Assembly (NCBI RefSeq): GCF_012524115.1
Contig: NZ_JAAZWB010000084.1
Coordinates: forward strand, 62,001 to 126,000
Direction: 5' to 3'
Length of the DNA: 64,000 nt
From: Bacillus sp. RO1
Lineage (GTDB): Bacteria; Bacillota; Bacilli; Bacillales; Bacillaceae_I
The stretch's first letter is position 1; the number at the start of each line of letters is the position of its first letter. The position numbers and the translations under genes were made by a program. This document shows positions 41,587-49,747 of this stretch, piece after piece. The notes under the pieces are model-generated. The model was not told where the DNA came from. It saw nothing but the letters and a program-made list of their open reading frames with translations, and did no database searches.

Positions 41587-42102
41587 ATGAACAAAGCAAT
41601 TATCCTGACGATCATCTTATCGATTTTTTCCTTTAATCAAGTTTCAGCTCATACAGGTCTGGAAAGTTCCGATCCTGTTCAAGGAGACACAGTAAGTGAT
41701 GAGTTGGAAGAGGTCATCCTTAATTTTGAAACAAAAGTAGAAGCGAATAGCACATTGACAGTCCTCGATCCAAAAGAAACAGAAGTTCCTGTAGAAGTGG
41801 AAATTAGCGGGCAGCAAATGAAGGGGATATTGACTCAGCCATTGGAAGCTGGCGACTATCAAGTACTGTGGAAAATAATTGGAGCTGACGGACATCCGAT
41901 TGAAGGAGAGGTTACTTTTTCTGTAAGTAATGACGAAACAATAACTGAGCAACAGGAAGATAATCATACTGAAGAAGTGGATCGCAATATTGAAGGGATT
42001 GAGCATAATACTTTGCCTTCCTATATCCTCCCATCTATCGTTGGTATATTCTCCATATCGATACTTGTTAGCCTCTGGTGGTTATTGAGGAGGAAAAAAT
42101 AA
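41587..42102 (+). CDS. copC: CopC-domain copper resistance protein with C-terminal membrane anchor
   Basis: 171 residues. The signal peptide ends NQVSA, so the mature N-terminus is HTGLESSDP, placing the copper-binding His first as in CopC/YcnJ. The beta-barrel domain (to about 115) ends with the ligand region WKIIGADGHPIEGEVTF (D and H). A polar linker and a single transmembrane helix with a WWLLRRKK tail anchor it. It binds Cu(II) outside and passes it to CopD encoded four bases downstream. GGAGG precedes the ATG at 41587. Confidence 0.9.
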   Translation: MNKAIILTIILSIFSFNQVSAHTGLESSDPVQGDTVSDELEEVILNFETKVEANSTLTVLDPKETEVPVEVEISGQQMKGILTQPLEAGDYQVLWKIIGADGHPIEGEVTFSVSNDETITEQQEDNHTEEVDRNIEGIEHNTLPSYILPSIVGIFSISILVSLWWLLRRKK

Positions 42103-42105
42103 TCA

Positions 42106-43197
42106 ATGTTTTTCTTAGGAGTAATAAGTGAAACCATTCTTTATTTGTGCTTCTCGATCCTAATGGGAAGTTTCATTCTTTATGCGGTGCCTGAACGATA
42201 CCGTCCATCTATTTACGTTCCAAGAAACGTCATGCTACTTGCTACAGGTGGGATTGCGATTCTATCTTTTACCCCAGTGGCAATTCTGGTTCTCTATCTC
42301 TATAAAGATATTGGAATTTGGAACACCTTACAGAATGTTCTATTTACTTTTGAAGTAGGGAAAGCCTGGGTCATCACTTATTTTATAGCTACCTTTCTCT
42401 TTATCTTTATTGTGTGGTTCGATATTCGAAAGCGTGCACTCTTTGCTTTTATTGGAATTGCTCTTACCCTTGTATTGATACTTGCTCTGGGTTATGCAAG
42501 TCATGCCAGTTCCTATGATCCCATAACTGGTTTTCTCACCCACTCCACCCATTTTACAACTGTAACGGTTTGGGTAGGTATATTGTTTGTTGTAGGTTGG
42601 AAGTCCACTAATTATGCAAACTGGCTTTCATTCTTAAAATGGTACACTCCATTATCAATCCTTTGTTTAAGTGTGACAATTCTCTCTGGGCTTTATCTAA
42701 TGAACTATGTAATAGATTACGAGTTCTATACGAACTCCTGGATGCTGACATATGGACAAACCCTACTTTTAAAGCACATTTTGGTCTTACCATTGTTAGC
42801 TTACGCTTTTATTAATGGAATTTTAATAAAAAATATCTTAAGAAAAGATTCATCTTTTGATCCAAGACCATGGACAAAAGTGGAGGGAATTATTATCGGC
42901 TTTATTTTTGCTGCAACTGCCGCATTAGGACAACAATCTCCACCCCACGAAACAGATATTACAAAGGATACAGTTTCAACATTGTTTACTTATTTTTATC
43001 AAGGTAAGTACACGGAGAACATGGTACTAGGTTTAGAAATGTCCTTAACAAGTGTCTTGTTGTTAATTTGTGCGACGACTTTTTTCATCTTAATGATATA
43101 CTCATTCATGAAAAAGGCTGGTCCATTACTGACGTTTATACTGGGAGTGTTTTTAATTATATCCAGTTATCTTACCATTTTAGTTAGTATTCAGTAG
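42106..43197 (+). CDS. copD: CopD-family copper transport membrane protein
   Basis: 363 residues with eight or nine transmembrane helices. Conserved His and Met residues sit in membrane segments (GYASHASSYDPITGFLTHST, then WVGILFVVGW), as in the CopD family and in the C-terminal part of Bacillus YcnJ. It probably imports or translocates copper delivered by CopC. It begins three bases after the copC stop, so it belongs to the copC-copD-bdbD-bdbC operon. An LGQQSPPHET loop near residue 280 carries a His. Confidence 0.88.
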   Translation: MFFLGVISETILYLCFSILMGSFILYAVPERYRPSIYVPRNVMLLATGGIAILSFTPVAILVLYLYKDIGIWNTLQNVLFTFEVGKAWVITYFIATFLFIFIVWFDIRKRALFAFIGIALTLVLILALGYASHASSYDPITGFLTHSTHFTTVTVWVGILFVVGWKSTNYANWLSFLKWYTPLSILCLSVTILSGLYLMNYVIDYEFYTNSWMLTYGQTLLLKHILVLPLLAYAFINGILIKNILRKDSSFDPRPWTKVEGIIIGFIFAATAALGQQSPPHETDITKDTVSTLFTYFYQGKYTENMVLGLEMSLTSVLLLICATTFFILMIYSFMKKAGPLLTFILGVFLIISSYLTILVSIQ

Positions 43198-43214
43198 GAA
43201 AAGGAGAAATTAAC

Positions 43215-43895
43215 ATGTCCAAAAACAATAAATCACCATTCAAGTTAATGGTTATCGTAACGCTACTTATCATTGGAATTATTGCGGCTCTTGTAATCAT
43301 TACAAACCAAGATAATGACAATGAAGAAAAATACGTGGAAAACACCCCTTCCATTGAAGGGCAACCTGTTCTTGGCCAAGAGGATGCACCAGTAACGATT
43401 GTAGAGTTCGGGGACTTTAAATGCCCTGCTTGCAAAGCATGGGGGGAAAATATTTACCCTCAACTTATCAAGGATTATGTAGATTCCGGAAAAGTTAAAT
43501 TCGTTTATATTAATGTTCTTTTTCATGGCGAAGAGTCCGCTTTAGGAGCAGCAGCTGCTGAAGCAATTAGAAAACAGAACCCGGATGAATATTGGGAGTT
43601 TCATAAAAAGCTTTTCAATGCACAGCCATCAGCTAATCACGACGGATTATGGATTACAACAGATAAGGTGATGGAAGTGGCTAGTGAACTACCTGGCATT
43701 GATATGGAACAATTTAAAACTGATCTGAAAAGCCAGGAAATTATAGATGCTGTAACTCATGATAATGATCTCACCGAGGAGTTTAAAATCAGTCAGACTC
43801 CAACCATCATGGTGAATGATAAAGTGTTGGCTGACCCATTTGACTATGAGAAAATCAAGTCATTAATTGAGTCTGAGCTTGAAGGTGATGAATAA
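43215..43895 (+). CDS. bdbD: DsbA-like thiol-disulfide oxidoreductase (BdbD)
   Basis: 226 residues. An N-terminal membrane anchor (about 10-30) is followed by a thioredoxin fold with the CPAC active site (GDFKCPACKAW, about residues 74-77). The cis-Pro loop is ISQTPTIMVND. It introduces disulfides into exported proteins and is reoxidised by BdbC encoded downstream (overlap of one base). Within a copper operon it may secure disulfides in copper proteins or counter copper-driven mispairing. Confidence 0.92.
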   Translation: MSKNNKSPFKLMVIVTLLIIGIIAALVIITNQDNDNEEKYVENTPSIEGQPVLGQEDAPVTIVEFGDFKCPACKAWGENIYPQLIKDYVDSGKVKFVYINVLFHGEESALGAAAAEAIRKQNPDEYWEFHKKLFNAQPSANHDGLWITTDKVMEVASELPGIDMEQFKTDLKSQEIIDAVTHDNDLTEEFKISQTPTIMVNDKVLADPFDYEKIKSLIESELEGDE

Positions 43896-44332
43896 TGAAA
43901 AAGGTCGAAGAGGCATCTGGCCAGATCTATCTATATTTGGCTTGGCTTGTTGCCACCGTCGCTACGCTAGGAAGCCTGTATTTCAGTGAAATACGAGGCT
44001 TTATACCATGTGAATTATGCTGGTACCAGCGTATTCTGATGTATCCAATGGCCCTTATCCTTGGAATTTCAACCTTCCAGAATGATAGCTCCGGCAAGAA
44101 ATTTGCTCTTCCGATGGCAATAATAGGTTGGTGCATTTCGCTGTATCACTATTTAATTCAAAAGGTTCCTGGATTTGCGGAGATTAAACCGTGTGTCAAT
44201 GGTGTTCCCTGTAACGCACAATATATTAATTGGTTTGGATTCGTTACGATACCATTCCTTGCATTAACGGCCTTTTCATTAATTATTCTTTTACTCACTC
44301 TATTGAGTATGAAACAAAGGAAACAAAAATAA
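43895..44332 (+). CDS. bdbC: DsbB-like quinone-linked thiol oxidase (BdbC)
   Basis: 145 residues and four transmembrane helices. The first Cys pair CELC lies in IPCELCWYQRILMYP and the second in KPCVNGVPCNAQYIN, as in the BdbC/DsbB family. It passes electrons from BdbD to menaquinone. It shares one base with the bdbD stop, so the two are translated together. It ends the copC operon before a terminator. Confidence 0.93.
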   Translation: MKKVEEASGQIYLYLAWLVATVATLGSLYFSEIRGFIPCELCWYQRILMYPMALILGISTFQNDSSGKKFALPMAIIGWCISLYHYLIQKVPGFAEIKPCVNGVPCNAQYINWFGFVTIPFLALTAFSLIILLLTLLSMKQRKQK

Positions 44333-44346
44333 AGGAAGACTAAGAG

Positions 44347-44380
44347 AGACACTTGCAGCATTTTGGCAAGTGTCTTTCTT
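44347..44380. terminator. Terminator between bdbC and the SCO1-like gene
   Basis: AGACACTTGC (44347-44356) pairs with GCAAGTGTCT (44366-44375), followed by TTCTT on the plus strand. Confidence 0.8.
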
Positions 44381-44387
44381 AATGTAA

Positions 44388-44975
44388 CTAGTTCTCATTC
44401 ACAATCTTTACATGCTCGATGACTTCCTCAAAAGGCACATCTAAACCGTCAAAACTCTTGATAATAACTCCCTCCTGGTTAATGAGATAGAAGCTCGTAC
44501 CATGTACAACTTCTCCTCCCCCTTTAGGCTTGGCTACTATTGTTTTAAAATTCTTCTGGCCAAATGCTTCTATTTCTTGTTGTGTGTAGCCCGTAACAAA
44601 ATTCCAATTCGAATAATTGATATCAAAACGGCTGCCAAACTCTTTCAGCACTTCTGGAGTATCTACCTCAGGATCTACTGAAAACGAGAGATATTGGACA
44701 TCCAAGCCTTCTTCTTCTGTTTTCTTTTGCAGTTTAGACATATTTGCTGTCATCGGGGAACAAACTGTCGTGCAGCTTGTAAAGATAAAAGATGCAATAG
44801 TAACATTCCCTTTTATGTCTTCTAAACTGTACTCTTTTTCGTCCTGATTGACAGCGGAGAACTCCTCTAGTTTCCAATTTGTCTGGTCCGGAATCTTTTC
44901 ACTACTAAAACCACATGAAGAAAGAATTAATAAAAGGACGCTAAGCATTCCTAAAAAAGTAGATTTGTTTCGCAA
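44388..44975 (-). CDS. SCO1/SenC-family copper chaperone lipoprotein
   Basis: 195 residues with a lipobox LILSSCG. The thioredoxin-like domain has the copper-binding CxxxC in FTSCTTVCSPMT and the distant His in VVHGTSFYLIN, all intact. SCO proteins deliver copper to the CuA site of cytochrome oxidase or act as thiol reductases. It is convergent with bdbC and ends in the shared terminator. The start is TTG after AAAGGATG. Its proximity to copCD suggests that it receives copper handled by that system. Confidence 0.9.
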   Translation of the reverse strand: MRNKSTFLGMLSVLLLILSSCGFSSEKIPDQTNWKLEEFSAVNQDEKEYSLEDIKGNVTIASFIFTSCTTVCSPMTANMSKLQKKTEEEGLDVQYLSFSVDPEVDTPEVLKEFGSRFDINYSNWNFVTGYTQQEIEAFGQKNFKTIVAKPKGGGEVVHGTSFYLINQEGVIIKSFDGLDVPFEEVIEHVKIVNEN

Positions 44976-45131
44976 TCTGTTTCATCCTTTACTGTAAAAT
45001 AAGTAACAACAACGGAATCGTATCATGCTCCGAAGAAGAAAGAAAGATTACCTAAACTTTGTTCATAGAAATGTCTTGAATAGCGAAATATATTCAAAAT
45101 TTCATTGCTCTCAGTCTTTATAAACATTAAA

Positions 45132-45151
45132 ATATGAGTATATATGCATAT
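45132..45151 (+). promoter_or_regulatory. CzrA-type palindrome upstream of czcO
   Basis: ATATGAGTATATATGCATAT matches the czcD upstream box at 16 of 20 positions. It lies 18 bases before the ATG at 45170. Confidence 0.55.
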
Positions 45152-45169
45152 ATAAAGGTGGTCTTTATT

Positions 45170-46216
45170 ATGATTTATGATGCTTTAGTAATTGGAGCTG
45201 GCCAAGCAGGCTTATCCTTAGGTTACTATTTAAAGAAGACTTCGCTATCCTTTTTACTCCTAGATGAACATTCTCGAATCGGGGAATCCTGGAGAAAAAG
45301 ATACGATTCCCTCGTGCTATTTACCCCAAAGTCGTACAGCTCTTTACCCGGCATGGGAGTAGAAGGATGTCCCAGCCAATTTCCTACAAAAGAGGAAATC
45401 GCCATGTATCTAGAGAGTTATGCTACCCACTACCAGCTTCCAATCCAGCTAAACACTCAAGTGAAAAAACTAACGAAAGAAATGGATCTTTTTGTTGTAG
45501 AGACCAATGCTTCTACACTTAGGGCAAGAAATGTTATAGTATGCACTGGGCCTTTCCATACTCCCAGTATTCCTTCAATTGCTAAAACACTATCCACTAC
45601 CATAAACCAGATGCATTCCTCTGAATATCGTAACCCATCCCAATTGGCATCAGGTTCTGTGTTGGTAGTAGGTGGAGGAAATTCAGGTGCACAAATTGCA
45701 ATAGAAATTGCAAACCAAGGCTATGACACCTACCTTTCTGTAAGTAAAAGTCTAACTCACTTACCCTTAACCATTGCGAATAAAAGCATCTTTTGGTGGC
45801 TAGATCGAACCAAAATTCTTCGAGCAAATAAAAATACGCTAGTTGGAAAAGCCTTTCGAAAAAGAGGGAATGTCATTTTTGGTACAGAGTTAAATGATGC
45901 AGTTGCAGAAGGGAAAATCACTATTAAGAAAAGAAGCGTGGGGGCAACTGATCAAACCATTCTCTTTGCTGATCAAACTACCCTTAATCCAGATAATATT
46001 ATATGGGCTACAGGATATACCCCGGATTATTCCTGGATAGATATGCCTAACATTATCCAAGAAAAAGAGAGGCCGTTACATGAAAGGGGAGTTACAAGTA
46101 TCAAGGGGCTTTTCTTCCTAGGAATGCCTTGGCAGTCCCAACGCGGTTCCGCTTTGTTACTTGGTGTTGGAAGTGATGCCGGTTTTATTCATCAAAAAAT
46201 ATTAGAAAATAACTAA
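45170..46216 (+). CDS. CzcO-type FAD/NAD(P)-binding oxidoreductase
   Basis: 348 residues. The N-terminal FAD-binding motif GAGQAGLSLGYYLKK lies at about residues 8-22. A second Rossmann motif, VVGGGNSGAQIAIEIAN, at about 165, binds NAD(P)H, and ATGYTPDYSWI is near the C-terminus. This is the layout of flavin monooxygenase-like CzcO proteins, which often accompany czcD. The substrate is unknown; a role in thiol or metal-chelate metabolism is inference. I use ATG 45170 after AAAGGTGG; the frame extends 12 codons into the operator-like palindrome. Confidence 0.82.
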   Translation: MIYDALVIGAGQAGLSLGYYLKKTSLSFLLLDEHSRIGESWRKRYDSLVLFTPKSYSSLPGMGVEGCPSQFPTKEEIAMYLESYATHYQLPIQLNTQVKKLTKEMDLFVVETNASTLRARNVIVCTGPFHTPSIPSIAKTLSTTINQMHSSEYRNPSQLASGSVLVVGGGNSGAQIAIEIANQGYDTYLSVSKSLTHLPLTIANKSIFWWLDRTKILRANKNTLVGKAFRKRGNVIFGTELNDAVAEGKITIKKRSVGATDQTILFADQTTLNPDNIIWATGYTPDYSWIDMPNIIQEKERPLHERGVTSIKGLFFLGMPWQSQRGSALLLGVGSDAGFIHQKILENN

Positions 46217-46323
46217 TCCTTCAATTTTTTCTCATCTTTTATTACATAACAATAATTCCGATTCTATGTATTTCCCAGCACAATCATATATAATAAAGGT
46301 ATTAACTTTAAGGAGTTTATGTT

Positions 46324-46629
46324 ATGAGTAAGAGCAACATTGAGTTAGATTCAGAAACATTGAACATGGTTTCTCAGACATTCAAGGCACTATCGGACCC
46401 TACAAGACTGAGAATTCTTCACCTGCTCTTTGATGGAGAGTTTTCGGTTAACGATATCGCAGAGAACTTAGGCCTCTTGCAGTCCACAGTATCACACCAA
46501 CTCCGCTTACTGAAGAGTCTGCGATTGGTGAAATTCCGTAGAGAAGGAACAACTATTTATTACTCGCATGATGATCAACATGTCATTGACATATTGCAGC
46601 AGACCATACAACATACCAAACATAGTTAA
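46324..46629 (+). CDS. czrA: ArsR/SmtB-family zinc-responsive repressor (CzrA-like)
   Basis: 101 residues. The winged helix spans [20 protein letters not shown] to LRLLKSLRL. The C-terminal helix [18 protein letters not shown] provides the D-x-H and H-x2-H ligands of the alpha5 site that binds Zn2+ or Co2+. No alpha3 cysteines are present, which separates it from the two CadC proteins. It likely represses czcD and the genes with ATATGAACA-type boxes around it. AAGGAG precedes the ATG. It is cytoplasmic and dimeric by family. Confidence 0.9.
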   Translation: MSKSNIELDSETLNMVSQTFKALSDPTRLRILHLLFDGEFSVNDIAENLGLLQSTVSHQLRLLKSLRLVKFRREGTTIYYSHDDQHVIDILQQTIQHTKHS

Positions 46630-46648
46630 TTTGGAGTGTGTAACTCCA

Positions 46649-46687
46649 TAAAAAATAAACGCTCCCAATACGAGCGTTTATTTTTTA
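46649..46687. terminator. Bidirectional terminator between czrA and czcD
   Basis: TAAAAAATAAACGCTC (46649-46664) pairs with GAGCGTTTATTTTTTA (46672-46687). Confidence 0.88.
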
Positions 46688-46691
46688 TAAA

Positions 46692-47609
46692 TCAGTTGCA
46701 AAGATCCCCTTCACAATTCTCTCCAATCAAATCAATTTGAATGGTAGTGTGCTCAAGATGGTAATTATGGTGTAAAAGTGTTTGTGCTGTTTTTAAAATA
46801 TCCTGCTGATTCACGTCTGCATCGATAACGATGTGACAACTTAATGCAGGGAATTCGGATGTGATGGACCAAACGTGCAGGTCGTGCACATCCCTTACTC
46901 CCGTAATCTGGAGCAACGACTCTTTAATCTCCTTCACATTTATATTGCTTGGTGCCCCCTCCATCAGAATGTGAAAGGAATCTTTTGTTACGCGATAACC
47001 ACTAATTATTATTAGGACTGCTACTATTACGCTTGCAATCGGGTCAGCCAAATTCCATCCAAAAAACATGATGAGTAAAGCCGCCGTTATAGCCCCCACC
47101 GATCCAAGGAGATCCCCCAATACATGTAGGAAGGCACTCCTGACATTCAAGTTTTCGTCCTTATCTCCGCTCATTAGAATATATGCAGCAATAATATTCA
47201 CAAGTAATCCTAACACAGAGATAATTAGCATCCCGCCACTGATCACTTCAGGAGGGCTTTGAATTCTTTTGTAGGCCTCCCAGAATATATAAACGGAAAT
47301 GCCTATTAATGTGACACCATTTATGAAAGCAGCGAGGATTTCGAACCGTTTATATCCAAATGTTTTCGAAAGTGTTGCCTGCTTTTCTCCAAATGTTAAC
47401 GCCAAATAACTTAATCCTAAGGCAACAGCATCACTTAACATGTGTCCTGCATCGGACAATAAGGCCAAACTGTTGGTCAGTATTCCCCCGATTACTTCTA
47501 CGATCATATAGGTGGCAATAATGATGAATGAAAGTTTCAGTGCTTTTTTATTCTTACTGCCATGATGATGATGTCCATGGTCATGACTGTGGCTATGATG
47601 AGCTCCCAT
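46692..47609 (-). CDS. czcD: CDF zinc/cadmium/cobalt efflux transporter
   Basis: 305 residues. The His-rich N-terminus (GAHHSHSHDHGHHHHGSKN) precedes six transmembrane helices. Helix 2 has LLSDAGHMLSDAVALG (D and H ligands of the transport site) and helix 5 has FLHVLGDLLGSVGA (HxxxD). The C-terminal cytosolic domain carries VHDLHVWSI and ends CEGDLCN. It exchanges Zn2+, Cd2+ or Co2+ for protons or K+. The ATG follows AAAGGATG. The 20-bp CzrA-type palindrome lies 20 bases upstream. Confidence 0.93.
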   Translation of the reverse strand: MGAHHSHSHDHGHHHHGSKNKKALKLSFIIIATYMIVEVIGGILTNSLALLSDAGHMLSDAVALGLSYLALTFGEKQATLSKTFGYKRFEILAAFINGVTLIGISVYIFWEAYKRIQSPPEVISGGMLIISVLGLLVNIIAAYILMSGDKDENLNVRSAFLHVLGDLLGSVGAITAALLIMFFGWNLADPIASVIVAVLIIISGYRVTKDSFHILMEGAPSNINVKEIKESLLQITGVRDVHDLHVWSITSEFPALSCHIVIDADVNQQDILKTAQTLLHHNYHLEHTTIQIDLIGENCEGDLCN

Positions 47610-47628
47610 CAAGAATCATCCTTTCTTT

Positions 47629-47648
47629 ATATGTGTATATGTTCATAT
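47629..47648 (-). promoter_or_regulatory. CzrA-type palindrome upstream of czcD
   Basis: On the minus strand ATATGAACATATACACATAT. It differs at one of 20 positions from the box at 48490-48509. Similar to SmtB/CzrA operator halves (ATATGAACA). Confidence 0.7.
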
Positions 47649-47692
47649 ATACATTATTACAAACTTATTAGTTAACATCAATACATTTTTCA

Positions 47693-48391
47693 TTATTTTT
47701 CCACAATAATATGAAAAGTAATACTTAAAATAATTCCCGTCAATAAAAAGAAGTATGCCTGTTTTCTGGACAACATGTTCCAGTAAGAAAGAATAAATTC
47801 GTGTAAGGAAGTAAAAAAGATAAGACTGCCAGTCATAGCAATTAACACACTTTGAACTCGGTCTGTTATGGAAAAATAATTTCCTAATGACATAAAGCTA
47901 ATAAAAAGAAGAGCAAAAGGTACATAGTACAGGAGGGATTTCCAAGATGCTTCTCCTTTTGATAAAAGTGCTAGGGTAATTGCAAACCCTTCTGGAATAT
48001 GGTGAATTCCGGACATTATCGTAAGCGATGTGAAAATTTCAGTTTTATGAATGATAGCCCCAAGAGTAAGGCTGAAAGGAATGGTATGTAAAATCATTGC
48101 CAGAAAAATAAGCAATACAGAATGATTTGCTTTCTCGAAAGAGTGCAGGAAAAAATGGAGTGTTATAAATAAAGACAGACCAATCATACTGCCAACTGCT
48201 AAGCTTTCTATATCTCTCTCATTCATAGCTAGTGGAATTATCTCTATACAGACTACTCCAATTAATAATGCACCACATAGAAGAAAGATACCGTAAACAG
48301 ATCGTTGGAACAGATAGAAAATTCCTATCGCACTACCTCCCCCGACTACTAAACAAACCAATAAGAACATTCCAATTGTCCATTGCTCCAT
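47693..48391 (-). CDS. ZIP-like integral membrane protein
   Basis: About 232 residues and eight hydrophobic segments. GIHHIPEGFAITLALLSKG is the H-x-x-P-E-G signature of ZIP helix IV, and FLAMILHTIPFSLTLGAIIH may be its partner helix. ZIP proteins move divalent metals into the cytosol, though some bacterial relatives may work otherwise. I use the second ATG (48391), nine bases after AAAGG. The intergenic promoter with a CzrA-type box lies about 100 bases upstream, so both sides may be controlled by it. Confidence 0.72.
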   Translation of the reverse strand: MEQWTIGMFLLVCLVVGGGSAIGIFYLFQRSVYGIFLLCGALLIGVVCIEIIPLAMNERDIESLAVGSMIGLSLFITLHFFLHSFEKANHSVLLIFLAMILHTIPFSLTLGAIIHKTEIFTSLTIMSGIHHIPEGFAITLALLSKGEASWKSLLYYVPFALLFISFMSLGNYFSITDRVQSVLIAMTGSLIFFTSLHEFILSYWNMLSRKQAYFFLLTGIILSITFHIIVEK

Positions 48392-48483
48392 GAGTGCCAT
48401 CCTTTACTAAATTAGTAGTGTATTCACCTTCAAATTGTCCTATTCGGTTTCAAAAATATTTATTTCTTTATTATTTTATATGG

Positions 48484-48512
48484 TTGACAATATGAACATA
48501 TGCACATATTAT
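48484..48512 (+). promoter_or_regulatory. Promoter with embedded CzrA-type operator for the Tat-oxidase operon
   Basis: TTGACA (48484-48489), exactly 17-base spacer, TATTAT (48507-48512). The 20-bp palindrome ATATGAACATATGCACATAT (48490-48509) fills the spacer and enters the -10 box. The leader to the ATG at 48702 is about 180 bases with no gene recognised. Confidence 0.75.
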
Positions 48513-48701
48513 GAAGTTAAAGTTGTCCTAAGGAAACTTTATGAGCTTATACCAATTTATTAGCGCGAGGTGAAACCTAAATAGTAAAAAATTAGAAATT
48601 ATCTTTAAATTTTCTATTAAAAGGATAGTCCCAATAGGCATTCAATGTAGTTATTTATCATAAAAGTTGCATATAGGCAATTTTTTAAGAGGAGGTAAAG
48701 T

Positions 48702-49733
48702 ATGGATAACGAAAAGGAAGAACAGCAAAAAATATCTCGTCGTGATATTTTGAAGATTGGATCAGTTGGAGCCGTAGGACTTGCAGGGAGTTATTTTTTA
48801 AACAAGGTTGCTCCATATACAGGAACAGCCAACGCTTCTTCTCACAATAATCACAAGAAGAACAATGGTCATGCCAATCATGCGAACATGACGGATAATT
48901 CCAAAACGAGCGGTTATAAGATGGCTGAGCGATTGCTCACTGAATTTGATTATGGAAAAGTGAGTACCCTGCCTAATGGTCAAACTCTCAGAACATACGA
49001 AGTCGTTGCAATTGATAAAGAAATCGAAATCGCTAAGGGCATCAAGTTTCCTGGATGGACGTACAATGGAACCATTCCAGGACCAACCTTCCGGTGTACA
49101 GAAGGTGATATGCTGCGATTCAACTTTATTAACCAAGGCAGCCATCCACACTCCATTCACTTTCATGGCATCCACCCACCTGAAATGGATGGAATAGAAC
49201 CAATCTATCCAGGTCAATCTTTCACGTATGAATTTGAAGCGAAACCTTACGGACTACAAGTCTATCATTGCCATGTACTCCCTTTGGCTCGTCATATTCA
49301 CAAAGGACTTTATGGGAATTTTATCATTGATCCTAAGACACCTAGAAAACCAGCGAAAGAGCTTAACATGGTCATGAACGCTTATGACTTGGACTTAGAC
49401 GGAGCGAACGAATTCTACACTGTGAACGGCTATGCGTTTGCATTTATGAATCATCCGATAAAGATAAAAAAAGATGAACTCGTCCGAATTTATTTGAGCA
49501 ATCTAACGGAATTTGATTTATTGAACTCGTTCCATCTTCATGCTAACTATTTTACGTATTATCCAACTGGAAGAGACGACAACCCCTCCCAATTCACTGA
49601 TACGATTATGCAATGTCAAGGTGAACGTGGAATCGTTGAAGTCCGTTTCCCATACAAAGGGAAATATATGTTCCATGCTCATGTCAGTGAATTCGCTGAA
49701 CTGGGTTGGATGGGATTCTTTGAGGTCGAGTAA
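48702..49733 (+). CDS. Tat-exported two-domain multicopper oxidase
   Basis: 343 residues. The twin-arginine signal is SRRDILKIG at about 12-20. A His/Asn linker is followed by two cupredoxin domains. Copper motifs are IHFHGIHPPEMDG, VYHCHVLPLARHIHKGLYG (type 1 Cys-His), FHLHANYF and MFHAHVSEFAELGWMG. Two-domain oxidases of this sort form trimers with the trinuclear sites between subunits, similar to nitrite reductase or small laccases. Folded export fits the tatA gene two genes downstream. A zinc-type operator in its promoter is unexpected for a copper enzyme. Confidence 0.88.
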   Translation: MDNEKEEQQKISRRDILKIGSVGAVGLAGSYFLNKVAPYTGTANASSHNNHKKNNGHANHANMTDNSKTSGYKMAERLLTEFDYGKVSTLPNGQTLRTYEVVAIDKEIEIAKGIKFPGWTYNGTIPGPTFRCTEGDMLRFNFINQGSHPHSIHFHGIHPPEMDGIEPIYPGQSFTYEFEAKPYGLQVYHCHVLPLARHIHKGLYGNFIIDPKTPRKPAKELNMVMNAYDLDLDGANEFYTVNGYAFAFMNHPIKIKKDELVRIYLSNLTEFDLLNSFHLHANYFTYYPTGRDDNPSQFTDTIMQCQGERGIVEVRFPYKGKYMFHAHVSEFAELGWMGFFEVE

Positions 49734-49747
49734 AAGGAGGGATGAAG

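Noticed and set aside
46640-48701. NiCo, yybP-type or other metal riboswitch before czcD or the oxidase operon
   Set aside because: No conserved riboswitch core was seen; protein operators explain the control.
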